A stretch of 64,000 nt of DNA. Source: Amycolatopsis pithecellobii (GTDB taxonomy: Bacteria > Actinomycetota > Actinomycetes > Mycobacteriales > Pseudonocardiaceae). The notes under the pieces were generated by a model. The model ran no database searches, had not been told where the DNA came from, and worked only from the letters and a program-made list of their open reading frames with translations. Of this stretch, positions 18,155-26,485 are shown piece by piece. Where the stretch lies: contig NZ_WMBA01000019.1 in NCBI RefSeq assembly GCF_009707865.1, forward strand, positions 47,766 to 111,765, read 5' to 3'. The number at the start of each line of letters is the position of its first letter. Position 1 is the first letter of the stretch. Made by a program: the position numbers and the translations under genes.

Positions 18155-18170
18155 GCCGTAAACTGTCCTC

Positions 18171-18740
18171 ATGGCCCGCTGGCAACCCAACGCATCGGAG
18201 CGACTCGTTGTCGCCGCCCTCGAGCTGTTCGAGGAGCGGGGCTACGAAAACACGACGGTGATCGACATCGCGGAGCGCGCCGGGCTGACGAAGAGCACGT
18301 TCTTCCGCCACTTCCCGGACAAGCGGGAGGTGCTTTGCGGCGGGGGGACGATGGCCGGGCTACTCGTCGAGGGAATCGTCGCGGCGCCGGCCGAGGCCAC
18401 TCCGCTCGAAGCGGTGGCTCATGCTCTGGAGACGGTCGGCAAGGAAGCCTTCCCGCCCGATCGTCGTGAATTCAGCGCCCGCCGCCAGGCGGTGATCGCC
18501 GCCAGCCCGGAGCTGCGGGAACGCGATGCGTTGAAGGGGCTCGGCCTCACCGCATCGATGATCGACGCGCTCAAGCGGCGCGGTGTTCCCGACCTGATCT
18601 CCCGCGTGGCGGCTGAACTGGGTGCGCTCGCCCTGACGATCGCCTACGAGCGCTGGAGCGACACAACCAACGACGACGAATTCAGCGACCTCACGTGGCG
18701 CGCGCTTCGTGAAGTGCGCGCGGCCAGCGGGTCGTGCTGA
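18171..18740 (+). CDS. TetR-family transcriptional repressor
   Basis: 189 residues. The N-terminal helix-turn-helix is textbook TetR (residues about 10-55: LVVAALELFEERGYENTTVIDIAERAGLT split by the turn, then KSTFFRHFPDKREVL). The C-terminal ligand-binding domain is helical and unassigned (ELRERDALKGLGLTASMIDAL). It is divergent from the MDR oxidoreductase with a strong shared inverted repeat, which argues for control of the oxidoreductase-hydrolase operon and autoregulation. Its stop is 11 bp from the convergent IclR gene's end. Confidence 0.88.
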   Translation: MARWQPNASERLVVAALELFEERGYENTTVIDIAERAGLTKSTFFRHFPDKREVLCGGGTMAGLLVEGIVAAPAEATPLEAVAHALETVGKEAFPPDRREFSARRQAVIAASPELRERDALKGLGLTASMIDALKRRGVPDLISRVAAELGALALTIAYERWSDTTNDDEFSDLTWRALREVRAASGSC

Positions 18741-18751
18741 GCCTCGATGCG

Positions 18752-19555
18752 TCAACCGTCCACAATGGTCATCGTCTCGGTGATCCGGGCGGCCGCCGCG
18801 CGGACGGCGTCGATGATTTCCCGTTCCAGTTGGGCGGAAACGCGTGAGGCGACGGCGGCGACGCTGATCGCGGCGATCACCTTCTCGCCGCCGTCGCGGA
18901 TGGGTGCGGCGATGCCGAGGACGTCGTGGTCGAGTTCCGAGCGGGTCAGCGCATAGCCGTCGTGGCGGATCGTTTCGAACCGCTTCATGAGCTGGTCGAT
19001 GTCGGTGATCGTCGCCGGGGTGAAGCGCTCGAGCGGGGTGCCGGCGAGGATGGCGCGCGCCTCCTCCGCGTCACTCCAGGCGAGCAGGACCTGGGCCGAC
19101 GCGCCGGCGTTCACCGGCAGGGTCGAGCCGCGCTCGTAGGAGATACGAACGCGGTGCACGTCGGACTCGGCCCGGTCCAGGCAGGTGACGACACCGCCGA
19201 CCCGGCGGGTGAGCAGTGCCGTCTCGTGCACGTTCGTGGCGAGGTCGGCGAGGACGGGGAGGGCGACATCAGCCAGCCGGTGGGCGCGCCGGGCCAACCG
19301 GGCCAGCTCCAGAACTCGCATACCCAGCCGGAACCGGCCCCCGGGTGCCTCTTCGAGATAGCGCTTCGTGACCAGGCTCTGGAGATACCGGTACCCACTC
19401 GACCTTGCGACGCCGAGATGTTCGGCGACCTGGGCGGCGGAGATGACCGGCACGTCATCGGTGAACATGTTCAAAATGTCGAGTGCGCGATCGGCAGTCG
19501 AGTTGCGCTCGCGGTAACCCCGCGACGGCATCGTGGGCTCCACCTGTCCTGACAT
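18752..19555 (-). CDS. IclR-family transcriptional regulator
   Basis: 267 residues. The N-terminal winged helix (STADRALDILNMF, then SAAQVAEHLGVARSSGYRYL) and the effector domain (LADLATNVHETALLTRR, GASAQVLLAW, GYALTRSELDHDVLGIAAPI) are characteristic of IclR proteins, which sense small aromatic or organic acids. It is the last gene of the operon that begins with the DLH hydrolase, 10 bp behind the alcohol dehydrogenase. Position suggests it controls this operon and the divergent monooxygenase operon; a small palindrome at 22489-22501 is a candidate site. Confidence 0.88.
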   Translation of the reverse strand: MSGQVEPTMPSRGYRERNSTADRALDILNMFTDDVPVISAAQVAEHLGVARSSGYRYLQSLVTKRYLEEAPGGRFRLGMRVLELARLARRAHRLADVALPVLADLATNVHETALLTRRVGGVVTCLDRAESDVHRVRISYERGSTLPVNAGASAQVLLAWSDAEEARAILAGTPLERFTPATITDIDQLMKRFETIRHDGYALTRSELDHDVLGIAAPIRDGGEKVIAAISVAAVASRVSAQLEREIIDAVRAAAARITETMTIVDG

Positions 19556-19565
19556 GCGAAACAGT

Positions 19566-20690
19566 CTACGGTGACTCCAGCTGAGCCGGGTTGACCACCG
19601 CCATCCAGATCGGCTCCGTCCGGCTGTGCAGCGCGGCCAGTGCCTGGTCGATCTGATCCAACGGGTACCGGTGGGTGATCAGCCGATCGGCCGTGATGAC
19701 GCCCGATTCGAGCAGGCGCAGCACGTCGTGCACGTCGGCGCGGGTGTTGGCGCGCGTTCCGACGAACCGCCAGCACCGGGCCATCATCGCGCTGACCGGG
19801 GCGAGTTGGTTTTCCAGGTTGCCGCCCATGTGGACGTACGTGGCGCCGGTGGCCATCGACAGGAGCGCCTGCCCGCCGGCCGGGCCGGCTGGGGAGAAGT
19901 CGAGCACGGCGTCGGCTCCGCCGGGGACGAGCCGCTGCAGCGCTGTGGTGAGGCCGCCGCCGGTGGTCCAGTCGGCCGGCAGGTCCTCGAGTGCGACGAG
20001 GTCGGTGGGCAGCGTCCCGGCCAGTTCCCCCACCGCGGCAAGCCGTTTGGCGTTGCGCCCGACAAGCACCAGCCGGGCGACCCCGAACTGCGGGGCGAGC
20101 GTGACGGTGGCCGTGCCCATCGTGCCGGTGGCCGCGGTGATCACGAGCGTGGAGCCGGGGGCGAGCCCGGCGCACTTGAGCGCGCGCAGCGCGTTGGCCA
20201 GGTCGTGCACCTTGGCGCCGACGTCGAACCCGACGCCGTCAGGCAATGGATCGACCAGCCAATGCGGGACGCGGACGAACTCGGCAAGGCCGCCGTCGTG
20301 GTAGGCGTCGTAAAGCGGTCGCGGGCCGGTGGCGAAGGCGGCGTGGCCCACCAAAGCCTGCTGAGCGCACATCATTTCGCGGTCGGTGGTGCAGTAGACG
20401 CACTGGCGACAGGCGAGGTTGGGATGGAGCCGCACCCGGGTGCCGACGGCGATATCGGCGACCTCGGCGCCGACGGCCGCCACGGTGCCGGCGGCCTCGT
20501 GACCGAGCGTCGTGGGGAGCACGGGAAACGCACCCATGGCGGCCAGCCGCATGACGCCGGTGGCGAGGCCGGCGGAAGCGACCCGGATCAGCACGTCATT
20601 CGGACCCGGTTGCGGCACCGGGACCCGCGTCAAGTTGACGGTCGTGGCGCCGCTTTCCAGCCGAGCGGCGAGCATGGTGTCCGGGCTCAT
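19566..20690 (-). CDS. Zinc-containing alcohol dehydrogenase family protein
   Basis: 374 residues from the ATG at 20690, which overlaps the upstream cupin stop as ATGA; the open frame extends 33 codons further but into that gene. Visible features: GHEAAGTVAAVG (catalytic zinc His-Glu), the structural zinc cysteine cluster CRQCVYCTTDREMMC, and the NAD(P)-binding turn ITAATGTMGTATVTLA. The N-terminal part is slightly unusual because the first zinc-ligand Cys is not at its normal place (SAGLATGVMRLA), so catalysis by zinc is uncertain. It is likely to oxidise or reduce an alcohol or aldehyde intermediate of the aromatic pathway encoded around it. Confidence 0.82.
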   Translation of the reverse strand: MSPDTMLAARLESGATTVNLTRVPVPQPGPNDVLIRVASAGLATGVMRLAAMGAFPVLPTTLGHEAAGTVAAVGAEVADIAVGTRVRLHPNLACRQCVYCTTDREMMCAQQALVGHAAFATGPRPLYDAYHDGGLAEFVRVPHWLVDPLPDGVGFDVGAKVHDLANALRALKCAGLAPGSTLVITAATGTMGTATVTLAPQFGVARLVLVGRNAKRLAAVGELAGTLPTDLVALEDLPADWTTGGGLTTALQRLVPGGADAVLDFSPAGPAGGQALLSMATGATYVHMGGNLENQLAPVSAMMARCWRFVGTRANTRADVHDVLRLLESGVITADRLITHRYPLDQIDQALAALHSRTEPIWMAVVNPAQLESP

Positions 20691-21688
20691 GCGGCAGCTC
20701 CGTTCTGGCGGGCGGCGGCGAGCCGCTCGGGGCTGTAGGTCTCCGCTGTCCAGTCGGGTTCCGCGACGCGCGGAAGCTCGCGATTGCACTGGATCCGGAT
20801 GTGCTCGCTCGGCGTATCGGTGACCACCGCGGTGTGGGCGATGCCGAGCGGAATGCGCAGGAAGTCACCGGGTCGCAGCTCGGCGATCCCGCGCTGGGTG
20901 ACGACGGTGCGCGTGCCGCTCACCTGGTACTGCACTTCGTCGGCGTCCAGCGTGCGGAGGTAGGTGTGCCCGGGCGTCGGGGGTGTCACGGTCATGCCGA
21001 TGCGGGCGTAATCGTTGCGGTAGAGCCAAGTCGTACCGGGTTCGCCGGCGCCGCGCAGCACCTGCAGGCGTTCCTTTTCCGTGGTGACCTGATCGAGCAG
21101 GCGTTGCTCGTCGATGGGGAACACGGCGATGTCGTGACCGGGCGAGCCCAGGCATTGGGTGACCGCTTCGTTCACCGGATGTGGTTCCCAGCCGGGGAAC
21201 GGCGGCATCACCACGTCGGATTCGCGGACCGCGGCGCACTCCTCGCTGACCGGTGCGGGGGTGTAGAAGAGCAGGTGGGACTCCTTGCGTCCCCAGTTGT
21301 CATGTCCGACTCCCCGGGGCAGCCTCGAGAACTCGCCAGGCCGGTGCTCGACGACCCCGAGTTCGGTCATCAGTGTGCGTTCGCCCGCGATCTGATACGA
21401 GATCTCGTCGACGTCGCAGTTGCGATGGTAGAAGGGCTGCCGGTTGTCCATCGTCTGCCATTCGACCCGCAGTTTGTCGTTCTCGAAAACGCCTCGTGGT
21501 GGAGCGAAAGGCTGTGCCCGATATTCGACCGGGAAGTGGACGACTTCCAGCGGTGGCTGATCGCGCCACAACGGGATCGGCAGCTTGCTGGGATGCGGCG
21601 CGGCGAGCAGCAGGTGCTCGTCGCGTTCCAGCACGCGCAGCGGCTCATCCGTGGTGAACAGGGCGAGGTGTTCGGTGACAGTTCCCAT
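20687..21688 (-). CDS. Bicupin protein, possible ring-cleavage dioxygenase (homogentisate/gentisate-dioxygenase-like)
   Basis: 333 residues from the ATG at 21688 (GGAGAAATC before it). Two cupin domains are visible. The first holds YHRNCDVDEISYQIAGER and EFSRLPRGVGHDNWG, the second LDADEVQYQVSGTRT and GDFLRIPLGIAHTAV; His and Glu residues at the usual metal positions occur in both. The His-Arg-Asn start of the first cupin recalls homogentisate 1,2-dioxygenase, but the protein is about 100 residues shorter than that enzyme and near gentisate-dioxygenase length. It could be a metal-dependent dioxygenase or a cupin of other function. It lies between the DLH hydrolase (19 bp gap) and the dehydrogenase (4-bp overlap), so it belongs to the same operon. 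Confidence 0.65.
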   Translation of the reverse strand: MGTVTEHLALFTTDEPLRVLERDEHLLLAAPHPSKLPIPLWRDQPPLEVVHFPVEYRAQPFAPPRGVFENDKLRVEWQTMDNRQPFYHRNCDVDEISYQIAGERTLMTELGVVEHRPGEFSRLPRGVGHDNWGRKESHLLFYTPAPVSEECAAVRESDVVMPPFPGWEPHPVNEAVTQCLGSPGHDIAVFPIDEQRLLDQVTTEKERLQVLRGAGEPGTTWLYRNDYARIGMTVTPPTPGHTYLRTLDADEVQYQVSGTRTVVTQRGIAELRPGDFLRIPLGIAHTAVVTDTPSEHIRIQCNRELPRVAEPDWTAETYSPERLAAARQNGAAA

Positions 21689-21707
21689 GATTTCTCCGAT
21701 CCTCCGG

Positions 21708-22436
21708 TCAGCCGCGGCCGGAAGGAAGATGCTCGGCGAGGAACGCGGTCGTGCGTTCCCAGGCAAGTTCGGCTGCCTTGCGTTGGTACATCGCGGGGCG
21801 GGCATCGCAGGCGAAGGCGTGCCCGGCGTCGGCGTAGACGAACTGCCGGGCGGGTACCGCGAGGTCGGCCAATGCCGCGTCGATGGCCGCGACCTGACCG
21901 GCCGGGATCGTGGGGTCCTCGGAACCGACGTGCATCAGTATCGGCGCGTCGATTTTCCCGGCGCGATCCAGCACCGCATGTGGGCCCGCGGCAATGCCGG
22001 GACCGTAGAAGGCGACGGTGGCCGCCAGCCCGCTGATCGAGGTGGCGGCGGTGAAGGCCGCCCGCCCGCCGAAGCAGAAGCCGATGACGGCCACCCGGTT
22101 CGCCGGTATGCCGTCGTGAGTGTCGAGGTGATCCAGTACGGCTTGCACGTCGTGGATGATCGCGTCGGGGCCGAGCGCACCGATCAGCGGCATCGCCTCC
22201 GTGTGCTGCTCGTAGCCGAGCACACCGGTGCCGGTGCGATGGAACAGATCGGGCGCGACCGCAAGGTGCCCCTGTGCCGCGATCCGCCGGGTGACGTCCT
22301 GGATGTGATCGTTCACCCCGAACGCCTCCTGCAAAACGATCACCGCGGACGTCGCGCCGGCACCGGCCCGATAGAGACGCATCGGACCCTCCGCGGTCGA
22401 AATCGTGGTCCATACCGGTGACTGCTGGGAAGTCAT
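21708..22436 (-). CDS. Dienelactone hydrolase family protein
   Basis: 242 residues from the ATG at 22436; a GTG nine bases earlier is possible, and neither has a good ribosome site. The catalytic triad of dienelactone hydrolases is complete: Cys121 in GFCFGG, Asp in HVGSEDPTIP, and His in DAGHAFACD. QEAFGVNDHIQDV is the usual oxyanion segment. DLH enzymes open lactone rings formed after aromatic ring cleavage. It is the first gene of the operon DLH-bicupin-dehydrogenase-IclR and is divergent from the FAD monooxygenase operon across a 74-bp gap. Confidence 0.87.
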   Translation of the reverse strand: MTSQQSPVWTTISTAEGPMRLYRAGAGATSAVIVLQEAFGVNDHIQDVTRRIAAQGHLAVAPDLFHRTGTGVLGYEQHTEAMPLIGALGPDAIIHDVQAVLDHLDTHDGIPANRVAVIGFCFGGRAAFTAATSISGLAATVAFYGPGIAAGPHAVLDRAGKIDAPILMHVGSEDPTIPAGQVAAIDAALADLAVPARQFVYADAGHAFACDARPAMYQRKAAELAWERTTAFLAEHLPSGRG

Positions 22437-22488
22437 GTCGGTCACAATAGCACATTGTCTTACTTAGTAGGTCTTGCGTCCTGAAAAA

Positions 22489-22501
22489 TAGAATGTTTCT
22501 A
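22489..22501. promoter_or_regulatory. Short palindrome in the divergent DLH/monooxygenase promoter region
   Basis: TAGAA-TGT-TTCTA is a perfect 5-3-5 inverted repeat. It lies in the AT-richer gap between two divergent operons, one of which encodes IclR. It resembles the short A/T-rich palindromes bound by IclR-type proteins. Assignment to IclR is inference. Confidence 0.4.
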
Positions 22502-22510
22502 TGTCTACTC

Positions 22511-24112
22511 ATGAAGGGCGAACTCCAGGCCGGACGGACCGATGTCGTCGTGGTGGGTGCCGGCCCGGTCGGCCTGACGGCGGCGGCGTTGCTCGCGGCT
22601 CGCGGCGTTCGGGTCGTCGTGCTGGAGCGCAATGCGAGCACGAGTGATGAGCCGAAGGCGATCAGTCTCGACGACGAAGCGCTGCGCGCCTTCCAGGCCG
22701 CCGGCGTGGCCGATCGGATCCTGCGCATCATCGTGCCGGGCATCGGCACCCGCTACTTCGACGGATACGGCCGGGCCGTGTTCCAGGCCCGCGCGCCGCA
22801 GCCGTATCGGCTCGGCTACCCGTTCAAGAACCCGTTCGCGCAGCCGGACCTGGAACGCGAACTGTACGACCACCTGGTCGCGCATCCCGGCGCCGAGATC
22901 CGTCTGCGGGCCGAGGTGGTCGGTCTCGCCTCGGCCGCGGACGGTGTCGAGGTCCGCTATCGGCGCACCGACGGTGATGAGGCGACCGAGGCTATTCGAG
23001 CGGCGTATGTGCTGGGCTGCGACGGCGGGCGGTCCGCGATCCGCGCCACGCTCGGGGTGGGGATGACCGGGCGCAGCCACCAGGAGCTCTGGCTGGTCGC
23101 CGATGTGCTGGGCGATCACCATGACGAGCGCTACGGCCTGCACCACGGCGACCCTGATCGTCCGCATGTGATCGTGCCGGGCCGCGATGGCCGTTGCCGG
23201 TACGAGTTCCTGTTGCACGACGGGGAGGGTGCGGCGGGTGACGAGGTCGGGTTCGGGCTCGTCGAACGGCTGCTGGCGCCGCATCGCCCGATCGAACCGG
23301 ACCAGGTGGAACGGGCGGTGATCTACCAGTTCCACGGTCTGGTCGCCGATCGGTGGCGGGCCGGGCGGGTCTTCCTGCTCGGCGATGCGGCGCACATGAT
23401 GCCGCCGTTCGCCGGGCAGGGCCTCAACTCGGGCATCCGGGACGCAGCGAATCTGTGCTGGAAGGTCGCCGAGGTACTGGCGGGCCGGCTCAGCGATATC
23501 GCGCTGGACAGTTACGAGGCGGAACGACGCCCGCACGCCGAGGCCACGGTCCGGCTGTCGGAGCGGCTCGGGCGGATCGTCATGACGACCGACACCCGGT
23601 TGGCGGCTCGCCGCGATGCGTACTTTGCCGCTGCCCTGCGCGATCCCGGCACGCGGGCGTTCTTCGAGGAGATGCGCTATCGCCCGGCGCACCGTTATCG
23701 GGATGGTCTGATCGCCGGCCATCCGGACGGACCCGAGATCGGTGTCATGATCGGGCAACCACGCGTCTTCGACACCTCGACGGGCTCGGTCCGCCGGCTG
23801 GACGACGCGCTCGGAACCGGGTGGGCGCTGCTCGGCGTCGGTGTCCCCGCCGACCGGATCGCCGCCACCACGGCGATCCGGTCTCTCCCCGTTTCGGTCG
23901 CCCAAGTCGCCGTCGACGACCGGCTCCCTTCCGCGCCAGGCCAGATCCTCGTCGATGTTGACGGGCAACTCGACGCCGAGTTCGCCCCTTATCGAGGGCA
24001 CCTCGTCCTGGTGCGCCCCGATCGTTTCGTCGCCGCGGCTTGGCGGCCGGACGCCCAGCCCGACCTCGTTACCGCACTGTCGCTCGCCGCTCCCGCACTC
24101 GCTGGTACCTGA
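22511..24112 (+). CDS. FAD-dependent aromatic monooxygenase (MhpA-like)
   Basis: 533 residues from the ATG at 22511; an ATG at 22493 sits inside the palindrome and is less likely. All three motifs of class A flavin hydroxylases are present: VVVVGAGPVGLTAAALLA (FAD ADP-binding), GCDGGRSAIRA (DG motif), and GRVFLLGDAAHMMPPFAGQG (GD motif), followed by NSGIRDAANLCWK. KAISLDDEALR near the start is typical of 3-(3-hydroxyphenyl)propionate hydroxylases. The enzyme would hydroxylate a phenolic acid with NAD(P)H and oxygen. It is followed by an extradiol dioxygenase (27-bp gap) and an FAH hydrolase, the usual hydroxylate-cleave-hydrolyse order. The exact substrate is unknown. Confidence 0.88.
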   Translation: MKGELQAGRTDVVVVGAGPVGLTAAALLAARGVRVVVLERNASTSDEPKAISLDDEALRAFQAAGVADRILRIIVPGIGTRYFDGYGRAVFQARAPQPYRLGYPFKNPFAQPDLERELYDHLVAHPGAEIRLRAEVVGLASAADGVEVRYRRTDGDEATEAIRAAYVLGCDGGRSAIRATLGVGMTGRSHQELWLVADVLGDHHDERYGLHHGDPDRPHVIVPGRDGRCRYEFLLHDGEGAAGDEVGFGLVERLLAPHRPIEPDQVERAVIYQFHGLVADRWRAGRVFLLGDAAHMMPPFAGQGLNSGIRDAANLCWKVAEVLAGRLSDIALDSYEAERRPHAEATVRLSERLGRIVMTTDTRLAARRDAYFAAALRDPGTRAFFEEMRYRPAHRYRDGLIAGHPDGPEIGVMIGQPRVFDTSTGSVRRLDDALGTGWALLGVGVPADRIAATTAIRSLPVSVAQVAVDDRLPSAPGQILVDVDGQLDAEFAPYRGHLVLVRPDRFVAAAWRPDAQPDLVTALSLAAPALAGT

Positions 24113-24139
24113 CGCGGTCGCCCACGCAAGGAGATCACC

Positions 24140-25072
24140 ATGTCCCGACCACCCCGCATCGTCCTGGACGAGCCGGATAATGCCGGCGCGCTGCGCCGAA
24201 CCGCCACCTCGCATATCGGGTTGCGCGTCCCGGATGTCCCTGGCACGGCAACGTTCTACGCCCGCGTCTTGGGCTTGACCACGCATGCCGAGCTGCCTGA
24301 CGGAGGGCGCAGGCTGGGCTGGGGGACGGGGCACCACGTCGTCGACCTGACGCCCGGCCCCGCTGGACTGGACCACATCGCCTTCGAGATCCGTGACGAG
24401 GACGGTCTTGTCGCGCTGGAGAAGCGGCTGCGGGACGCGGGGCATGCGGTCACCGCACTGGACCCGGCCCATATCGACGCGCCGGCCGACGGCGTGCAGC
24501 CGCGCGGCGTGGTCTGCACCGACCCGGACGGCACCACGGTGCGGTTCCACACACCGGTGCACCGGGTAGGCGAGCACGCCGCCGATACGGGGCGCCGTCC
24601 GATCCGCTACCAGCACGTCACGCTGGCCACCGCCGACCTGCCGGCGAAGGTGGCGTTCTACGTCGGGGTGGTGGGCTTTCGCATCTCCGATCAGCTGGCC
24701 GACGGCAAGTTCGCCTGGCTGCGCTCGGATCGCGATCACCACACGCTCGCCGTCGTCGAGACCGGGCGGACGGGACTCGACCACTACTCCTACGATCTCG
24801 CCGAATGGGCCGACTTCAAGGCCTGGTGCGACCGGCTGACCGATCAGGAGGTCGACGTGGTCTGGGGGCCCGGCCGGCACGGTCCTGGCAACAACCTCTT
24901 CATCTTCTTCGACGATCCGGCCGGCAACCACGTCGAGCTTTCCGCCGAAATGGAGCAGTTCCACGACGACCGGGTCACCTACACGCCGCGCCGCTGGGAA
25001 CCGGTGCCGCGCAGCGTCAACCTGTGGGGCGGCCAACTGGCCACGTGGCGCCGTACCTCCGAGACCGACTGA
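24140..25072 (+). CDS. Extradiol (VOC-fold) catechol dioxygenase
   Basis: 310 residues, GGAG nine bases before the ATG. Two VOC/glyoxalase repeats are seen, at residues about 20-135 (TSHIGLRVPDVPGTATFYARVLGL) and 155-280 (YQHVTLATADLPAKVAFYVGV). In the second repeat the iron ligands of type I extradiol dioxygenases appear in place: His in YQHVTLAT, His in LDHYSYDLAEW, and Glu in GNHVELSAEME. The enzyme would cleave the ring of a catechol made by the monooxygenase upstream. It lies 27 bp after that gene and 14 bp before the FAH gene, so the three form an operon. Confidence 0.87.
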   Translation: MSRPPRIVLDEPDNAGALRRTATSHIGLRVPDVPGTATFYARVLGLTTHAELPDGGRRLGWGTGHHVVDLTPGPAGLDHIAFEIRDEDGLVALEKRLRDAGHAVTALDPAHIDAPADGVQPRGVVCTDPDGTTVRFHTPVHRVGEHAADTGRRPIRYQHVTLATADLPAKVAFYVGVVGFRISDQLADGKFAWLRSDRDHHTLAVVETGRTGLDHYSYDLAEWADFKAWCDRLTDQEVDVVWGPGRHGPGNNLFIFFDDPAGNHVELSAEMEQFHDDRVTYTPRRWEPVPRSVNLWGGQLATWRRTSETD

Positions 25073-25086
25073 AAAGGGAAACAGAC

Positions 25087-25923
25087 GTGTACGCCACTTA
25101 CGAGTACGAGGGCCGTCGTCGCGTGGGTCGCGTGGAACCGCGGCCCGATGGCGACCGGCTGATTCCTCTCACCGGGCTGAGCGAGCTCGGCCGTGACACT
25201 CCTGGCGAGGTCCTCGCCTCGGCGACCGAGTTGCCGGGCGAGTCCGTGGCTGCTGCTGAGGTGTACCTGTGCCCGGTGGTCCCGCACCCCGACAAGATCG
25301 TCTGCGTCGGGCTGAACTACCTGGCCCATGTCGGCGAATCCGGTCGTGATCTGCCCACTTATCCGGTGCTGTTCACCAAGTTCGCGTCCAGCCTGATCGG
25401 CCCGCGTGACGACATCGTGCTGCCGCCCGAGTCCGCCCAGGTCGACTACGAGGCTGAGCTGGCGGTCGTGATCGGACGTGCCGGCCGGCGTATCCCCCGC
25501 GAACGAGCGCACGAATACATCCTCGGCTACACCGTCGCCAATGACGTCACCATGCGCGACTACCAGTACAAAACGCACCAGTGGTTACAGGGCAAGTCCT
25601 GGGATCGCTCGACGCCGCTGGGCCCGTATCTGCTGCCCCCGGCCGAGGCGGAGGTGACCGCCGCCCGGGTGCGCACGGTGCTGGGCGGGAAAACGGTGCA
25701 GGACGCCGACACATCGCTGCTCATCTTCGACATCCCCACGCTGATCGCCACGGTGTCCGAGTTCACCACGGTGCTGCCGGGCGACGTGATCCTCACCGGC
25801 ACACCCGGCGGGGTCGGTTTCCGGCGCGATCCCCAGCTTTTCCTCCAGGACGGCGACGAGATCACCGTCGAGGTCGAGGGCATCGGGGCGCTCACCAACC
25901 GCGTGTGCCGGGAGCGCACCTGA
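25087..25923 (+). CDS. Fumarylacetoacetate-hydrolase family protein
   Basis: 278 residues from the GTG at 25087 (AAAGGGAAA upstream); the frame runs further 5' only as a shadow inside the dioxygenase gene. The FAH core is clear: KIVCVGLNYLAHVGE, the metal-binding Glu-x-Glu in VDYEAELAVVIG, Asp in VANDVTMRDYQ, KSWDRSTPLGP, and the C-terminal GDVILTGTPGGVGF. Family members hydrolyse or decarboxylate acylpyruvates and related 2-oxo acids. After an extradiol dioxygenase it probably cuts or decarboxylates the ring-fission product. A second FAH gene lies at 33.4 kb. Confidence 0.88.
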   Translation: MYATYEYEGRRRVGRVEPRPDGDRLIPLTGLSELGRDTPGEVLASATELPGESVAAAEVYLCPVVPHPDKIVCVGLNYLAHVGESGRDLPTYPVLFTKFASSLIGPRDDIVLPPESAQVDYEAELAVVIGRAGRRIPRERAHEYILGYTVANDVTMRDYQYKTHQWLQGKSWDRSTPLGPYLLPPAEAEVTAARVRTVLGGKTVQDADTSLLIFDIPTLIATVSEFTTVLPGDVILTGTPGGVGFRRDPQLFLQDGDEITVEVEGIGALTNRVCRERT

Positions 25924-25928
25924 ACCCC

Positions 25929-26270
25929 TTATCTGTCGGCGCCGGTGGGGCCGACGACCGGCGCGGGCAGCTCGAACTGGCCGATGCCCAGCACGTGGTG
26001 CACGTCCCAGGCGATGGAGTCGTAGTTCCGGTAACCGGCCGCGATGAGCGGCTCACTGCGACATAGCTCGTGCACCGCCTCCTCCGAGAGGTGGCCGAAC
26101 ACGATGATCCCGAGCTCGAACCGATTGGCCGGCCCGGCCATGAGCACCTTGCCCGCGAGCTGCTGTTCGCGCATCCAGGTCAGGTGTGCCGCGAGGGTTC
26201 CGTCCTTGATCGCGGCGGCAACGGCCGTTGCCTGGCTGCCGACCCACCGGTGTGTCGTGAGATGCCACAT
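25929..26270 (-). CDS. YCII/muconolactone-isomerase-like small protein
   Basis: 113 residues from the ATG at 26270, with AAGGAG at ideal distance. It has the dimeric alpha/beta-barrel pattern of YCII proteins (HLTWMREQQLAGKVLMAGPA, then FGHLSEEAVHELCRSEPLIAAG). YCII-like proteins are found with chlorinated-aromatic degradation and are thought to act as isomerases or dehydrochlorinases, so a catabolic role fits. Gene ends convergently 5 bp after the FAH operon. Its promoter shows a perfect TATAAT on the minus strand at 26341-26346 and TTGACA at 26362-26367, the latter inside the repeated palindrome of this cluster. Confidence 0.72.
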   Translation of the reverse strand: MWHLTTHRWVGSQATAVAAAIKDGTLAAHLTWMREQQLAGKVLMAGPANRFELGIIVFGHLSEEAVHELCRSEPLIAAGYRNYDSIAWDVHHVLGIGQFELPAPVVGPTGADR

Positions 26271-26340
26271 ATCGCTCCTTCTGTCGCGTCCGTTCGATGC
26301 GACTCTAGTGGAGTCCTGCAATATGAGTCCAGCGACCTGA

Positions 26341-26461
26341 ATTATAGGACTTCTGCTCAAGTGTCAACACATTGAAGGGAGGATTCTGAATCTTCGCTGG
26401 TAGATAGCTGAGCTGCCAAGAAGTCGGCATTGACAATCCGCAGAAGAGTTGACACTTGAGC
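26341..26461. promoter_or_regulatory. Divergent control region with two inverted copies of the cluster palindrome
   Basis: GCTCAAGTGTCAAC (26355-26368) and GTTGACACTTGAGC (26448-26461) are exact reverse complements, 79 bp apart. Each contains the AGTGTCAACACT-type motif (26360-26371, and 26445-26456 on the other strand). The left copy overlaps a -35 (TTGACA) of a minus-strand promoter whose -10 is TATAAT at 26341-26346 (15-bp spacer). The right copy precedes the F420-type oxidoreductase. Two facing copies could allow one regulator to control both genes or loop the DNA between; that is inference. Confidence 0.65.
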
Positions 26462-26485
26462 TGGGCTGGAACTACCTTCGGTGAC

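Noticed and set aside
22505..25036. Long minus-strand frame of 843 codons opposite the monooxygenase and dioxygenase
   Set aside because: A GC-rich shadow of two clearly recognised genes; no family motif in it.
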